Positions 46,986 through 58,059 of a DNA stretch of 64,000 nucleotides are shown piece by piece. Both the position numbers and the translations under genes were made by a program. This DNA comes from Balaenoptera acutorostrata (Eukaryota; Chordata; Mammalia; Artiodactyla; Balaenopteridae): contig NC_080081.1 of the NCBI RefSeq assembly GCF_949987535.1, positions 69,027,603 through 69,091,602 on the forward strand, read 5' to 3'. The notes beneath the pieces are model-generated. The model did no database searches, was not told where the DNA came from, and worked only from the letters and a program-made list of their open reading frames with translations. Within the stretch, counting starts at the first letter, position 1. Every line of letters begins with the position of its first letter.

Positions 46986-47085
46986 GTGATGTACCTTCAG
47001 GACTTTTTTGGTGACGATGACATTTTTATTGCATGTGGACCGGAGAAGTTCCGTTACCAGGATGATTTCTTGCTAGATGAAAGTG
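46986..47085 (+). CDS. DCLK2: DCLK2 internal exon, part of the second doublecortin domain
   Basis: DCLK2 is a microtubule-binding Ser/Thr kinase with two N-terminal doublecortin domains and a C-terminal CaMK-like kinase domain. It acts on neuronal microtubules in migration and neurite growth. This 100-bp exon encodes 33 codons plus one base. It begins Val-Met-Tyr-Leu-Gln, then [19 protein letters not shown], then QDDFLLDES. The family hallmark [18 protein letters not shown] is intact. 'Met' after Val, 'Asp-Ile-Phe' and 'QDDFLLDES' fit DCLK2 as I recall it; DCX and DCLK1 have VTCLHDFF, DDVF and AQDDFSLDEN. It starts after a consensus acceptor (phase 0) and ends with a single G before GTAAGG (phase 1), which would complete the Glu codon that follows DES in the family. 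One oddity: residue 3 is Tyr (tac), where I recall Cys in all three paralogues. The kinase domain and all other exons lie outside the window. Confidence 0.92.
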
Positions 47086-47091
47086 GTAAGG
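47083..47091 (+). promoter_or_regulatory. DCLK2: 5' splice site (donor)
   Basis: The exon ends 'gtg' and the intron begins 'gtaagg' at 47086, a near-consensus U2 donor (GTAAGG). Reading through it keeps the frame open for a further 51 codons, to a stop near 47240. Confidence 0.88.
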
Positions 47092-50000
47092 AAAAAAAAA
47101 AAAAGTTCAAAACCAGGGGAAATTTGAGGCAGCTTTCCAAAATGAGCTGCACCAGGCCAAGATTATGTCAACTCGAAAGCTACCAAATCAGTTTCAGATC
47201 CTCAACCAACATGGCTTTTCCATATCTTGAATTTCTTTGATTTTTTTTTTTAATATAGAAAACAGATGAAATGATAATTGGAAAGGTTAAATCATTTAAA
47301 GGGTAAATTACCAGTGGCTAATTTATAACCATTTCATAACTAAATTGATGTTCTATAGAAAAATCATGGTGCAGATTTCTGCATTTTTAATTATGTATTT
47401 TTGTCAAAATGCATAGTTGAAAGATGTGTAACATAAAATTATTGAGTATATGTCTAGACTCAGCTTTCGCATGGCCTCCTTTATCCTTTAGGTCCTAACT
47501 GAGAAAGATGGTTTCGTGTCCTTTTCCTTTAAATACTTCAGAATTTGTATGTCATTAGAATCTATGAAGGATCAAAAGAGAGGAGGGAAGCTTCCTTCCA
47601 TTTAAAATGGAATGTGATTTTTTTTTTTTACATTTGACAGAGGGGGAACAGTTGATAAAGAGGGAAAGGTGCATCTTAGGAAATGAATGTGAAAGGTTGT
47701 AACTTCAGGGAAGATGTTCTTTGATACCATAAATCATCTCAGAATCGTAACAGCATCACAGGGAAGATTATTGCCCTGAGCAGAGAGACCTTTCCTTGAT
47801 CATATTACTTCTGATTTAATTAGGGACATAGTACATATTTATTGACAATTCAAACTGTTGCTAGTTGGAAATACTTTTTGACGTGATAGTGAATTTCTTG
47901 CTTAGATGAATGCATATAAATCAGTGAGTTTTTGAGTAAGTGGATGGGAAATACTGGAGCTCCAATACAGCTGATATACATTCACGTAGAGTATCTACGT
48001 ATCACGTAGTTACATGCATTTAAACACACTACAATTATTTCGTCATTTTAACATGACTTAGGGTATATAGGGAGGGATAAGAATAAGAGAGATTGTCCCT
48101 TTATCATGAAAACTTTAAATGCCCAATAAAAGTTTATATAGATATATGCCTTGAAGAGATTTAAGTCATTTTGGTTGAAAGGGCTTAACTGGAAGAGTGG
48201 TTTGGTGTCTCTTTCCCTCTAAATACCTTCCATCTTTATCTCTGATAGACTATCCTTGGGGGCACAGATTTATGTACACCTATCACACATATAATGTCCT
48301 CTGGGAGGGCCTTCTTCAGGATGAGACAGCTTTGCCATTGTGCAAAACAGCTGAATGTTAGGAGTCAGGCAGAAGAGCCGGCAGCACAGTTTTGAGAAAA
48401 AATAAACTGCCTTGACTTTCGATTTAAAGAAAATAGCTGTTTCTGATGGAATGGTCTGAGAGACCAGATGCGTTCTGAAATGAGTTTCATTTGTTGCTTT
48501 GATACGGAAAGCAGCCTGTCAGACTCGAACTGGAATACAGCTCAGTTTCAAATCAGCAGAGTTGGCCTGGGGTTCCCTAGCCCTCCATCTCTACCCAGCC
48601 CCCAGGTAGACTTGGGGCTTCTCCCCGACCCTGCCTTGCTTGGTGTGGCCTTGGGGCTGGGCTTTCCCTCTTGACAACGTGCTCTTAACCTCAGAACGCT
48701 GCAGCCTACTTGTGTCCATCTGCGATGGTGGGCAGGCAGGCTTTCTGGAAAGTACAACAGAAAAATCCCTTGTACTCTCCCTTTAGAAACCTTTCTTATT
48801 AATAGGAATGCATATATATATATATACACACATGCACACGTGTGCACGCACACACACGCATCAAGGGATATTGCCCATCACATATGGCTTGGCCATTTGA
48901 AGGACCACTTCAAACTATTTTAGTGAGAAAGTGAGAACTTCACATCCTTTCCCGGGATGAATATACCCTAAGCATTTCTTGGTGTGAAATAACATTTGCT
49001 GAGTGACAGTGTCCTCCCCCCGCCCCATCCTCAGAGAAACACGTGGATTGGGGGAGGGGGTAGAAAGAAGTCTAAATTGAGATTTTTACTTCCTTGGATG
49101 AACCTACCCTGAGACTAAATTCACACGTTGACAACTGCAATTTCCCTGTTGCTTGTACAGCATGTTCTGGTGCTAATGTATTAACATTTGAATCTTTTCT
49201 TAAGTGCTCTGAGCATGATTTAGCCCAGCTTATTTGTACCTGCTAAATGGTATTTGCACGTTGAGGCTTCATTTGGCCTCTTCCATCGTAGCTGCCTAAG
49301 AGGAGTGTCAGCAGGGGGCCCAGGAATCTACTGAATTAATACTGGCGCAGGGCTGTGCTTGATTTAATGGTGCCAAGAATGGTCCTTTGCCACAAGGCAG
49401 CACTTTTATTTTACCTCTCAAAATTAACCCAGCTCCCAGTGTGTTCAGGATTAGCAATAATACATCCCCCCTAATTACTGCTGGGAAAGCTTCTGGAGAT
49501 GGCTCTTAAGGTCTTTGCGGTGAGGCGTTCTGCCGTTACAGACGTTTATTTCATGGGGCTACAGTAGAGCCAGATCAATATTAGAAACTGCAGGGGAGCG
49601 TCCTTCCTCCCCTGTTTTCACATGGGGAAAAAAAAAAAATGCCTTTCTTCTTCCAGCTCCAAATGTAACCATTTTAGCAATATCGTCATCAATCACTGGA
49701 TTCTTAGCACCTTCTACCATGGTGGATGCAGCACTATATATAGAGACAGAGAGGCCAACAGATCCTTCCCCTGCGTGGCTTGTGGTCTAATTTAGAAATG
49801 ATGAAACATAGTCAAGGGAAATGCCAAATTGGAGACAGGAAGCTTCACATGGTTTTGCTTGTATATTGATGATAAACTGATGAATGTATGATTTGCTGCC
49901 ATTAAAAAGTGAGCGGATTTTGTTGAGAAATGCCTGCCTCTTCCCTAAGAGGGATAAGTAACTCCTTGGTGAGGAGACTGTCACAGGCTGTCACCTTCTG

Positions 50001-50094
50001 TTCACCCCCCAGCCTCAAGCCAACACCCTCAAATGCACCTGACCAGTCTCTTCACCAACTTACTTCACCCCTGCCAGGCGTCTAAACCTCACCC
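47092..50094. other. Unassigned intron, 3 kb
   Basis: Largely repeat-free. An AT/CA run ('catatatatatatatacaca') lies at about 48811-48861. 49150-49560 looks like unusually clean unique sequence with several TAAT-core motifs. No exon is supported. Confidence 0.45.
48811..48861. repeat. (TA)n(CA)n microsatellite
   Basis: An AT alternation passes into CA/CG/TG alternation; about 50 bases. Confidence 0.85.
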
Positions 50095-50500
50095 GTCCTT
50101 TTTTTAAAAAATTAAATTAAATATTTTTATTGAGGTATAGTTGATCTACAATGTTGTATTAATTTATGCTGTACAGCAAAGTGATTCAGTTATGTATATG
50201 TGTGTGTGTGTATACACATTCTTTTTTATATTCTTTTTCGTGATGGTTTATCACAGGATATTGAAGATAGTTCCCTGTGCTCTGCGGTAGGACCTTGGTG
50301 TTTATCCATTCTCTGTATACTAGTTTGCATCTGCTGATCCCAGACTCCCACTCCATCCCTCCCCCACCCCCTCCTTCCCCTTGGCAACCACAAGTCTGTT
50401 CTCTATGTCTGTGAGTCTGTTTCCGTTTCGTAGATCAGTTCATTTGTGTCATATTTTAGATTCCACATGTAAGTGATATCATATGGTATATTTGTCCTTT
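50095..50500 (-). mobile_element. L1 3' end, about 390 bp
   Basis: 'atttttattgaggtatagtt', 'gctgtacagcaaagtgattc', 'gttccctgtgctctgcggta' and 'ggcaaccacaagtctgttct' are antisense L1 3' sequence. A 7-bp 'gtccttt' flanks it at 50095-50101 and 50494-50500. It is a longer copy than the minimal ones and of a slightly different subfamily. Confidence 0.88.
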
Positions 50501-50590
50501 CTGCTCATCCTCTCTGTTTACCAATTCCCGAGTGTCCTTGATTCCAGTGTTAATAAGCATGACTTCAAACTTACACGTTTTTGCTTAGGT

Positions 50591-51020
50591 GTTGTATTTG
50601 CTTTCTAGGGCTGCTGTAACAAAGAACCACAATGGCTTAAAACAACAAAAATTGATTCTCTAACAGTTCTGAAAGCCAAAAGTCCAAGATCAAAATATTG
50701 GAAGGGCTGTGCTCCTTCTGAAGGTTCTAGGGAAGAATCCTTCTGTGCCTCTTCCTAGTTGCGGATGGTTGCCATTAATCCTTGGTATGCCTGGCTTGTT
50801 GTAGCATCACTCCCGTCTCTGCCTCCATCCTCACTTGGGCTTCTCTGTGTGCCCAAATGTCCCTCTTCTTATCAGGACACCAGTTATTGGATTAGGGTTC
50901 ACCCTAATCCAGTATGACTTCACCTTAACACGATTACAGCTGCAGAGATTCTATTTCGAATAAGGTCACATTCACAGGTACCAGAGTTAGGTCTCTGACA
51001 TATCTTTTTTTGGGGGGGAC
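50591..51020. repeat. LTR-like repeat of the 'gctgtaacaaagtacca' family
   Basis: Begins 'tgttgtatttgctttctagg' with 'gctgctgtaacaaagaacc', 'cagttctgaaagccaaaagt' and 'ggtctctgacatatctttt'. It is near full length; the right end is eroded. Confidence 0.72.
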
Positions 51021-52382
51021 AAATATTGTTTGGAGTTGTCCAGATTTTATTTGAACTTGAGTTACAAGTAAACTCATTTTCCCTTGTTTGTTTTGTCCTG
51101 CCTTTCGATTTGCACAGTTATAGCTTTATCGTACTTAGAATACATAAACAACAGAGCTGTGGTAAGGTTGCCTCTCCTCTTACCTTTCATAGGTAGGATC
51201 ACTCACCAGGGGGACCAGAGGGATGGGCTGAGAATTTCAGCAATGCACTTGACAGAGCCCCTCTTGAAATCCCTTTGACTAAGATGAAAATGTACGGTCT
51301 GAAGGATAGAGGTGGTTGTGTTTTTAATTGATTGAACTGCCTCGTCCAGAAAGTGTCAATACTGATTTATAGGTGGAATATGCTGGGAGCGATCTCTGTT
51401 AGAATTGGCCCCATAAGGTCCCTGAAGGGAGGGGCTGTTTGTTGGCTGAGAGTCACACCCCAAGGTTCTTCCTTGGATTCTGTATAGTTTAGTATTGTTA
51501 AGAGATGCCCATTTGAGAAAGTTGATGGTGTGTGGGTGAAATCATCTGGGAGGGGAACTAATATGGTAGAAGACAGATGAGGATCCACAGAATTTTAACA
51601 GGATGGATTGTATCTAGGAAGATAAAGTTGAATTGGCATAAACAGGAAGTAGAGCTCTTGGGATTTTTTATTTTATTTTTTTAAAGCCAGTGCTACAAGC
51701 TTGGTTAGGAGCAATGTATTTTAACAGTAGCACATGTGAAGATTACTTTTAGTGGACTGCAGGCTTCTTACGAGATGTGGCTCATTTGCTGTATTATTGT
51801 CGGCATATCACGTATTATTAAACCATAGAGCCTCTCTCATTGAAGATGGCAAATGTTGACTGAAACAAAAATTAAAAGTGTTACTCAAAATTCACAAAAA
51901 TTAGTGTAGAAGTATAGTAAGTCTAGCATAAAAGTACTGAATAAAGGTAAATAACTAAGCTTTCACATGATGATTTTTGTTAAGTTTGTAGCGTTTATAC
52001 TTTTGAAGTTATGAAAGTTTCAAACTGCACTAAGTCTTTGGGGAGACTGAGTGTGTGTGTCCACACACACCAGGTCCTGTCTCTGGGGAATGCCAGCCCA
52101 GCTTTTTCCTGCAATGGAAAGACCCACCTGGAGTATAGTGTTCTTTCTGGGTATGTGACTCCAGGAGGGATATTTCCTCTCTTATGGACCCCCATGGTGT
52201 CAGGTACCCAGAATCCACTTGATAAATATTTCTAGAAATATTCCATCCTGACCACTTTCCAAGGACTCAAGTCCTGAATGAGATGAAGCAGAAGCGCCCT
52301 GCGCTACTGATTGCTTTTCCCAACCCTGGGTGATAGGAAAATAGGGTTAGAACCTAGTGTAGTAGAAACAGTATTGGGACAG
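51021..52382. other. Unassigned intron, 1.4 kb
   Basis: Unique-looking sequence. Nothing is recognised. Confidence 0.45.
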
Positions 52383-52669
52383 GGTTAGAACAGCGGTCCC
52401 CAACCTTTTTGGCCCCAGGGACTGGTTTCTTGGAAGACAATTTTTCCACGGACAGGGGGCGGGGGCGATGGTTCAGGTGGTAATGGGAGCAGTGGGGAGC
52501 CATGGGGAGCGATGGGGAGCGATGGGGAGCGATGGGGAGCGATGGGGAGCGGCGGATGGCGCTTCCATTGCTTGCCCGCCGCTCACCTCCTGCTGTGCGA
52601 CCCGGTTCCTAACAGGCCGCGGACCGCTACCCGTCCACGGCCCGGCGGTTGGGGACTCCTGGGTTAGAA
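52383..52669. mobile_element. hAT nonautonomous element with intact ends and 8-bp duplications
   Basis: The 271-bp element at 52391-52661 starts 'cagcggtccccaacc' and ends 'ggttggggactcctg', terminal inverted repeats differing at two positions. A perfect 8-bp duplication 'ggttagaa' lies at 52383-52390 and 52662-52669, the length expected for hAT transposases. Most of the internal part of the family consensus is missing, and a 10-bp minisatellite occupies the middle. It has no transposase. Confidence 0.93.
52481..52550. repeat. 10-bp minisatellite inside the hAT element
   Basis: Seven consecutive 10-mers, the last four identical ('gatggggagc') and the first three diverged ('taatgggagc', 'agtggggagc', 'catggggagc'). 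The family consensus, as I recall it, has a single such motif ('cgatggggagcgg' near the right end), so this is a local expansion. Confidence 0.95.
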
Positions 52670-52671
52670 GA

Positions 52672-52840
52672 CAAAGGTCTAGTCCAAGCTCCGTGTCCTA
52701 CTTGCTGTGTGGTCTCTACATCTCCAAGCCTGCTTCCTATTCTGTAAAACACCTTTTTTTTTTTTTCCCCCTGGGTTGTAATGGACCTCAAATGAGATAA
52801 TAAATGTCAAAGCACGTTCAAAACTGTGTTCCTTATTACT
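52672..52840 (-). repeat. MIR-like fragment
   Basis: 'tacttgctgtgtggtctcta', 'cttcctattctgtaaaacac' and 'tcaaatgagataataaatg' follow the reverse complement of MIR, with a T run inserted at about 52752. Confidence 0.65.
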
Positions 52841-55800
52841 TAGTGAATAACGTTAGTGAATGACACCTCAGCTGAAATACACCTCCTGGTGCACTGCAGC
52901 TGGACTCAGCCACGTAGGTGCGTTGGCTGGGCTTAATTGGAGGCAGATGTCACCAAGATTTGCTGTTGCTGCTCTTTAGAACAAGAAAAGTGATTATCTG
53001 TTGCTTTTCCCCACTCTCAACTTTTATTCCTGTGATGGAGGTAAGGGGAATTTAAGAGACCTTTGAAGATATCCACTCTTTTCTGGAGGGAATCTCTGGA
53101 AGATTAAACCAAACCACATTTAGAACCAGTCAGACTTCTAAAACTGACAGCGTTTAGGAGTCCCAGGCCTTAGGTCCACATTGATTTGGGTCAAAGGGAT
53201 TTTAAGGGCCCGGCTGCTCTGTCCTGGGGCTGGTGATGCTGAGACACCACGAGGTCGTTGGGAACACCAGGAAGATGCTCCGTGTCTGGATTGACGAGAC
53301 CTCCTCACAAAGTGGCTTTTGAGCTACTGCCAACAAAATTCATTCATTCTTTCATGCGTCCATTCATTTATCCAGTAAGCTAAACTAACTTACCACGTGG
53401 CAGGCAGTGCTCTAGGCACCAATAATTGTAGACAGTAACACTTCCGTGAAATAGGACCCTCATATGACTTTTAATATTGCTTATGTCTAAAGATGTCAAA
53501 GGATCTTAGGTGCTGAACTTTGACTCAGAATATTAATTGTTGCTTGTTGTTCTTGTGTATTTTATCTCTTTGGAGAAATACTGCGGTGAAATATCTGATG
53601 GGTCACAACAGACTGACAGTTCTTTATAGATTTGAATTTTAATTGCACAATGTGGCTACTTTAAATTGAATCTGTGGGCAGATTTCTTTGAGATGCTGAC
53701 ACCTGATCTGGAATACTTTATTGTTTCGGTAGATGTTGACATTAGGAATGTAAAGTTCTTATTTAAAAAAATTTATAACTGTCTTGTTGAATAATTGCCA
53801 AGTTTCTGTGACATTTCATTTTCGAATAGAAAATCTAGTGTGTTTTTTATGAGTTCCAAGCAGAGAGCCCATTGGCTAACGTACTTTGCTCTTGTCAGCA
53901 AGTTCCCATTTGCCTCTTAGCTGTGGAAAAACTAAAGGGGTTCTGGAGACTTCCTCCACCATGGCTACATTTTAGCTCATGCATAAATATAAAATCTCCT
54001 GGAACATAGTGATGTTTTCTAATTTAACCCACTGCCAAGCTGTGGAGACATATAGATACTTTGGAGACATATAGAGACATACTTTGGAGACAGCATCTAA
54101 CTCAAGTACAAACTAGTTCCTTTGCTACAAATAGATAATTTTCTCCTTAGGAAAGCAAGACATTGTATAACATATGCAGTCTTTTCTTTACACTTTCTCT
54201 TCCAGTCCTCATGGGCTTCTCTTTATTGTATTCAGTAACAGTGATACCTGACTTGTTCACATGGAAAAACCTACGAAATATAACACTGAGAATGAATCCT
54301 GTACATTAAGAGTCTTGGAGACCTGTGAGTTCACCCTCCCTCCTTAGAGTTGTTCATCCATCCCCAACTAGAACCCTCTGTTCTGGCAACTTACACCTTT
54401 ATAAGAAAGCCAGTTCCACTGTCCAGGAGTGCAGATTTTTAATAAGTTCTTTCTTATATTGAGCCCAAATAAATCTCACTCTAGCTTGTGCAACAGTGGT
54501 CTTAATTTTGCCCTCCAGAGCAATAAAAACCACCCACTGCCTTCATTCTTAGAAGATGAGCTTTCCTCCTAGACCATCAGGATGTTCAAAGTCATTCACA
54601 GTAAACTATTTTAGTTTCCTTTCCTTCCAGACCAAAATGTCCCTAAATCTTCACTCATCTTCTCCTCTCCTTCTCCCATCTTTCAAAGGAAGAAGAGTCT
54701 TCCTTTCTAATGGGGATATAGTGTTCTTGACTTGGCCTTTTCTCTTATTGATGACTTCGCCTTATCAACATTTCCTTCCTGTTGTTCTTGAAGATTTGTT
54801 GTTTACCCTGGCTTTACAGTCTCTTTCTCCTCACCTCATGGCCATGCCTAAATTTCCCCTATCCTAAAAGAGCTGTCAATCATCTCATCAAAGCACAATA
54901 CTCTTTCTGTCTCTGCCAAACAGCTTAAAAAGTATCACTGTCCTTGAAGCCTCCATCGACTCCTCCTGACTCACTTTTTACACCTTTGGGTAAACGGTAC
55001 ACTGAAAACACAAGAATCATGTTTTTATTTTTTTATTTACAAAATTGTCCTCCACTATCTTTTAGATTTATATGGTGGTGAAAGTTCTTCTCTTGCCACT
55101 GAATGACACTTGGGCAAATCTCTTGAGACTTTTCTGCTTCCTCCTAAGATAGTAAAAACTGTTATGGACTCTTCTAGCTACAAATCACCATCTCAATGCA
55201 GAAGTGGAAATATCTAGTCCCACACAATAGTCACTCCACATTGGAGTTCTTTGTCCTTACCTATCTGGGGCCCAACGTAGTGAGTTCTTTCTCTGAAGGA
55301 AAAAAATTGGGGTTGATAACCTTCTCTTCTCTTTACTCTCCTCCTCCATGTTGTTATTGATCCTTCCAGGGTTGGAGTAGGGAAGGGGGCAGAAGAGCAG
55401 CGTGATGAGAAAGGGGTGGAGAGTCCTACATGACTGTGCTGTGCTGTGATGGCTTGGACCCTCTGGGCCAGCAGATGCTGTACGAAGCCAACTTCTCTTA
55501 TGGGTGTTTTCATGGGTTCTTCAGGGACTCTTACTGGGAACATTCAACTCTTCTTTGATGTGGTCAGTTCAGTTTCTTCCAGCTTTGGATATTTCTCCCT
55601 CAGTCCCCGTTTTCCCTGGCCTCAGATGATCCTCAGATGATCCTCTAGGGAAGAATTTAAATTATCTTCATGCCAGCCCACTCCCTCAGATCCATTGCAA
55701 CACTCATATGTCTTTTGCCCCAACAATAAGCCATTCACTGCAACCAGATCCCCTTTACTCTTCTGTCGGAGGTTCTCGGGGGAAAGCCAAACACTCAAAC

Positions 55801-56529
55801 ACCGGTCTACAGTTTCCCTCCATCCACAGATGCCGCCGACCAAGCTCTTCAGTCCTCCCAGTGAAGCCCCAGCTGAGGTGAAGGGAAACATCTCCCCTCT
55901 TTTGGAATGAGGGTATTCACAGCACAGCTCTCTCTAAAGAAACCCATCTCACAAATTCCCTTTCTCTCTAATAACTTAAGCCTTTTCTACCTTTGAAAGT
56001 GGGTAAGAAGACTAAGGCCTGTGATTGTTTGCTTACATCTGCTTTGACATTTCCAGAAGCTGATCCATCTCACAGATCACGTCGGTATCTGATACACATC
56101 CCTCTGGAGTTTGGATGAAAATTCCATTCTGAATCCTGTTACATTCGTAACTGCCTCCACTCCACTTACGTAATAGTTCACTAAACAAGGGTAACCTTCA
56201 CATCACTAAATCCCATGTTCTCCATTTATTTTTTTCCCTCCCGTATTTTTTTGAAGGATTTGATATTTTCGATGATTCCCCCCTTGTCCTTCATGGTCTG
56301 TCCTGGTCTTCTGCCCACCTCCATGACTATTCCTGAGCTTCTTTCAAATCTGTTCTTCTGCCGTATATCCCTTAATAATTGTTCCCTAAGATTCATTCCT
56401 CAACTCTTTTTTTTTTTTTTCTACTTAATTACTCTCTATTCCTAGCCAAGTTCATCTACCTTAATGGTTTCAGCAATGATGGTTATGGTAAACAGTGACA
56501 GTGACAAATGGCAACCAGATGGTACGCAA
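52841..56529. other. Unassigned intron, 3.7 kb
   Basis: A weak old-repeat trace lies at 53341-53440 ('cattcatttatccagtaagc'). 54350-56500 is pyrimidine-rich, like the L2-like region that follows, and may be a very degraded LINE. No exon is supported. Confidence 0.4.
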
Positions 56530-56690
56530 TAAGCAAAGCCTTTGAAGTATGTATAATTTTCCCAATTTTACAATTAAGGAAATTAAGGCTCTGGTGATAA
56601 ATAATTTGTCCGAGGCCACACAGCTTGTTAGTGTGAAAGGCAGAGTTCAAACCCAAGTTTGTTTGTGTTTGACAACACACTCCTTAAGTG
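56530..56690 (+). repeat. MIR-like fragment
   Basis: 'cccaattttacaattaagga', 'aattaaggctctggtgat' and 'gaggccacacagcttgttag' follow MIR. Confidence 0.7.
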
Positions 56691-57433
56691 TACCTCCTCT
56701 CAAGTCTACATCTCTAACCCCAGCTCCTCTCATGAGCTCCCGAACCATATTTCCAACTATCATGAACATCCTTACGATTATTCCACAGCCACCTGAAATT
56801 CAACACAGCCCACAGGTGAACTCCTCGTCTTCTTGGTCACCTTTATTCTCCTTCTGGGTTTCCTATGCTAGTTCATGGCATCGGCATTCTCCTTAACCCC
56901 AAGGCTGTGAGTCATGGAGTTGTCTTTTACTTTCCCCTCACCTTCACTCCTCCTATCCAGCAGTTTGCCCCCCTGATTTCCAGTGTCATTGCCATTATCT
57001 TGGGTCAGTTCCTCATAATCTCTTGCTTAGACTTATAAAGATTCTTTAACTTGCTTTCCTGGCTCCAGCCATGTTTGAACACAGATTGACCCTCCTAAAT
57101 TCACTTGACTAACACTCCACTGCCCAGGTCCCCTTGGCATGTTGTTCTAGGGCCTTCATAAGTCAGCTGTGTTGTATCTTTCCAGCTGTTACCATCACTT
57201 TACTCTTCCTCTGTACTCCAGCCACAGTATTACTTTCTGGTCTCCCCAAAGAATTGTTTATTCTCAGTATCTCTGCCTTTGCTCATACTGTCCCTTCCAC
57301 CTGGAATGCTTGTCTTCCTTTTCTCCCGTATCACCCAAAATTAACTCCCTCTTGTCCTTTGAGGTTCACTTTAAAAGTTGCCTTTTTTTGTAAAGCCTTC
57401 CCCCATCTACTCGGTTCCAATCAGTTACTGATT
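56691..57433. repeat. Ancient LINE fragment (L2-like)
   Basis: 'gtgaactcctcgtcttcttg', 'gtcatggagttgtctttta', 'ctttgctcatactgtccctt' and 'cttccacctggaatgcttgtc' appear in the same order as in a widespread ancient mammalian LINE. The order and spacing support a single fossil insertion. The class is judged from memory. Confidence 0.5.
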
Positions 57434-57772
57434 TCTCATTCTTTTTTTTTTTTTTTAGAAATTCACGTTCTTTTATTTATTTATTTTATTTATTTATGAC
57501 TGTGTTGAGTCTTCGTTTCTGTGCGAGGGCTTTCTCTAGTTGCGGCAAGTGGGGACCACTCTTCATCGCGGTGCGCGGGCCTCTCACCATCGCGGCCTCT
57601 CTTGTTGCGGAGCACAGGCTCCAGACGCGCAGGCTCAGTAATTGTGGCTCACGGGCCCAGTTGCTCCGTGGCATGTGGGATCTTCCCAGACCAGGGCTCG
57701 AACCCGTGTCCCCTGCATTGGCAGGCAGATTCTCAACCACTGCACCACCAGGGAAGCCCTCTCATTCTTTTT
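57434..57772 (-). mobile_element. CHR SINE with 13-bp target-site duplication
   Basis: The duplication 'tctcattcttttt' lies at 57434-57446 and 57760-57772. The body at 57447-57759 lacks the 24-bp duplication. It inserted at the end of the L2-like fragment. Open frames through it are artefacts. Confidence 0.95.
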
Positions 57773-58050
57773 ATCGATATTTATCTCATTTAATTGTCAG
57801 AACAACTCTGTGGTGTTGCTCTATGAATAAAAAATGCCGAGTTAAGGAAGATAAGAAAGTGCTTAAAGTCACATACTTAGTGGGGAACAGAATTGGTATG
57901 AAAACCGGGGATCCCAGACTCTTTGCGTTTCACCTTACTTAATTGCAAGTGCCTTCAGACTGGTCCTGTGTGTCATTAATTTCTATAACACAGCACCTAT
58001 CACAGTGTCCTGAATATAGTAAGTGCCCAAGAAATGTTGGTTGAATCTGT
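57773..58050 (+). repeat. MIR-like fragment(s)
   Basis: 'atttaattgtcagaacaac' and 'aaagtcacatacttagtggg' follow MIR, with a second trace 'agtaagtgcccaagaaatg' near 58019. Confidence 0.55.
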
Positions 58051-58059
58051 GTAGGAATC

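Noticed and set aside
46986..47085. Alternative assignment to DCLK1 or DCX, or to a processed pseudogene
   Set aside because: The residues fit DCLK2 better (Met after Val, Ile in [13 protein letters not shown]). Intact splice sites on both sides with intron sequence rule out a processed copy.
52481..52550. CRISPR-like regular repeat
   Set aside because: The 10-bp units are contiguous with no spacers; it is a minisatellite in a mammalian genome.
52468..52800. 110-codon frame with Gly-Glu-Arg-Trp repeats
   Set aside because: It runs through the 10-bp minisatellite and the right end of a hAT transposon and then into intron. It is not a gene.
54556..57499. Ser/Pro-rich frames that might be the next DCLK2 exon (the Ser/Pro linker)
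   Set aside because: None begins after an acceptor with the Cys-Arg-Val-Val-Lys start expected after this exon. The region is better read as pyrimidine-rich LINE fossil.
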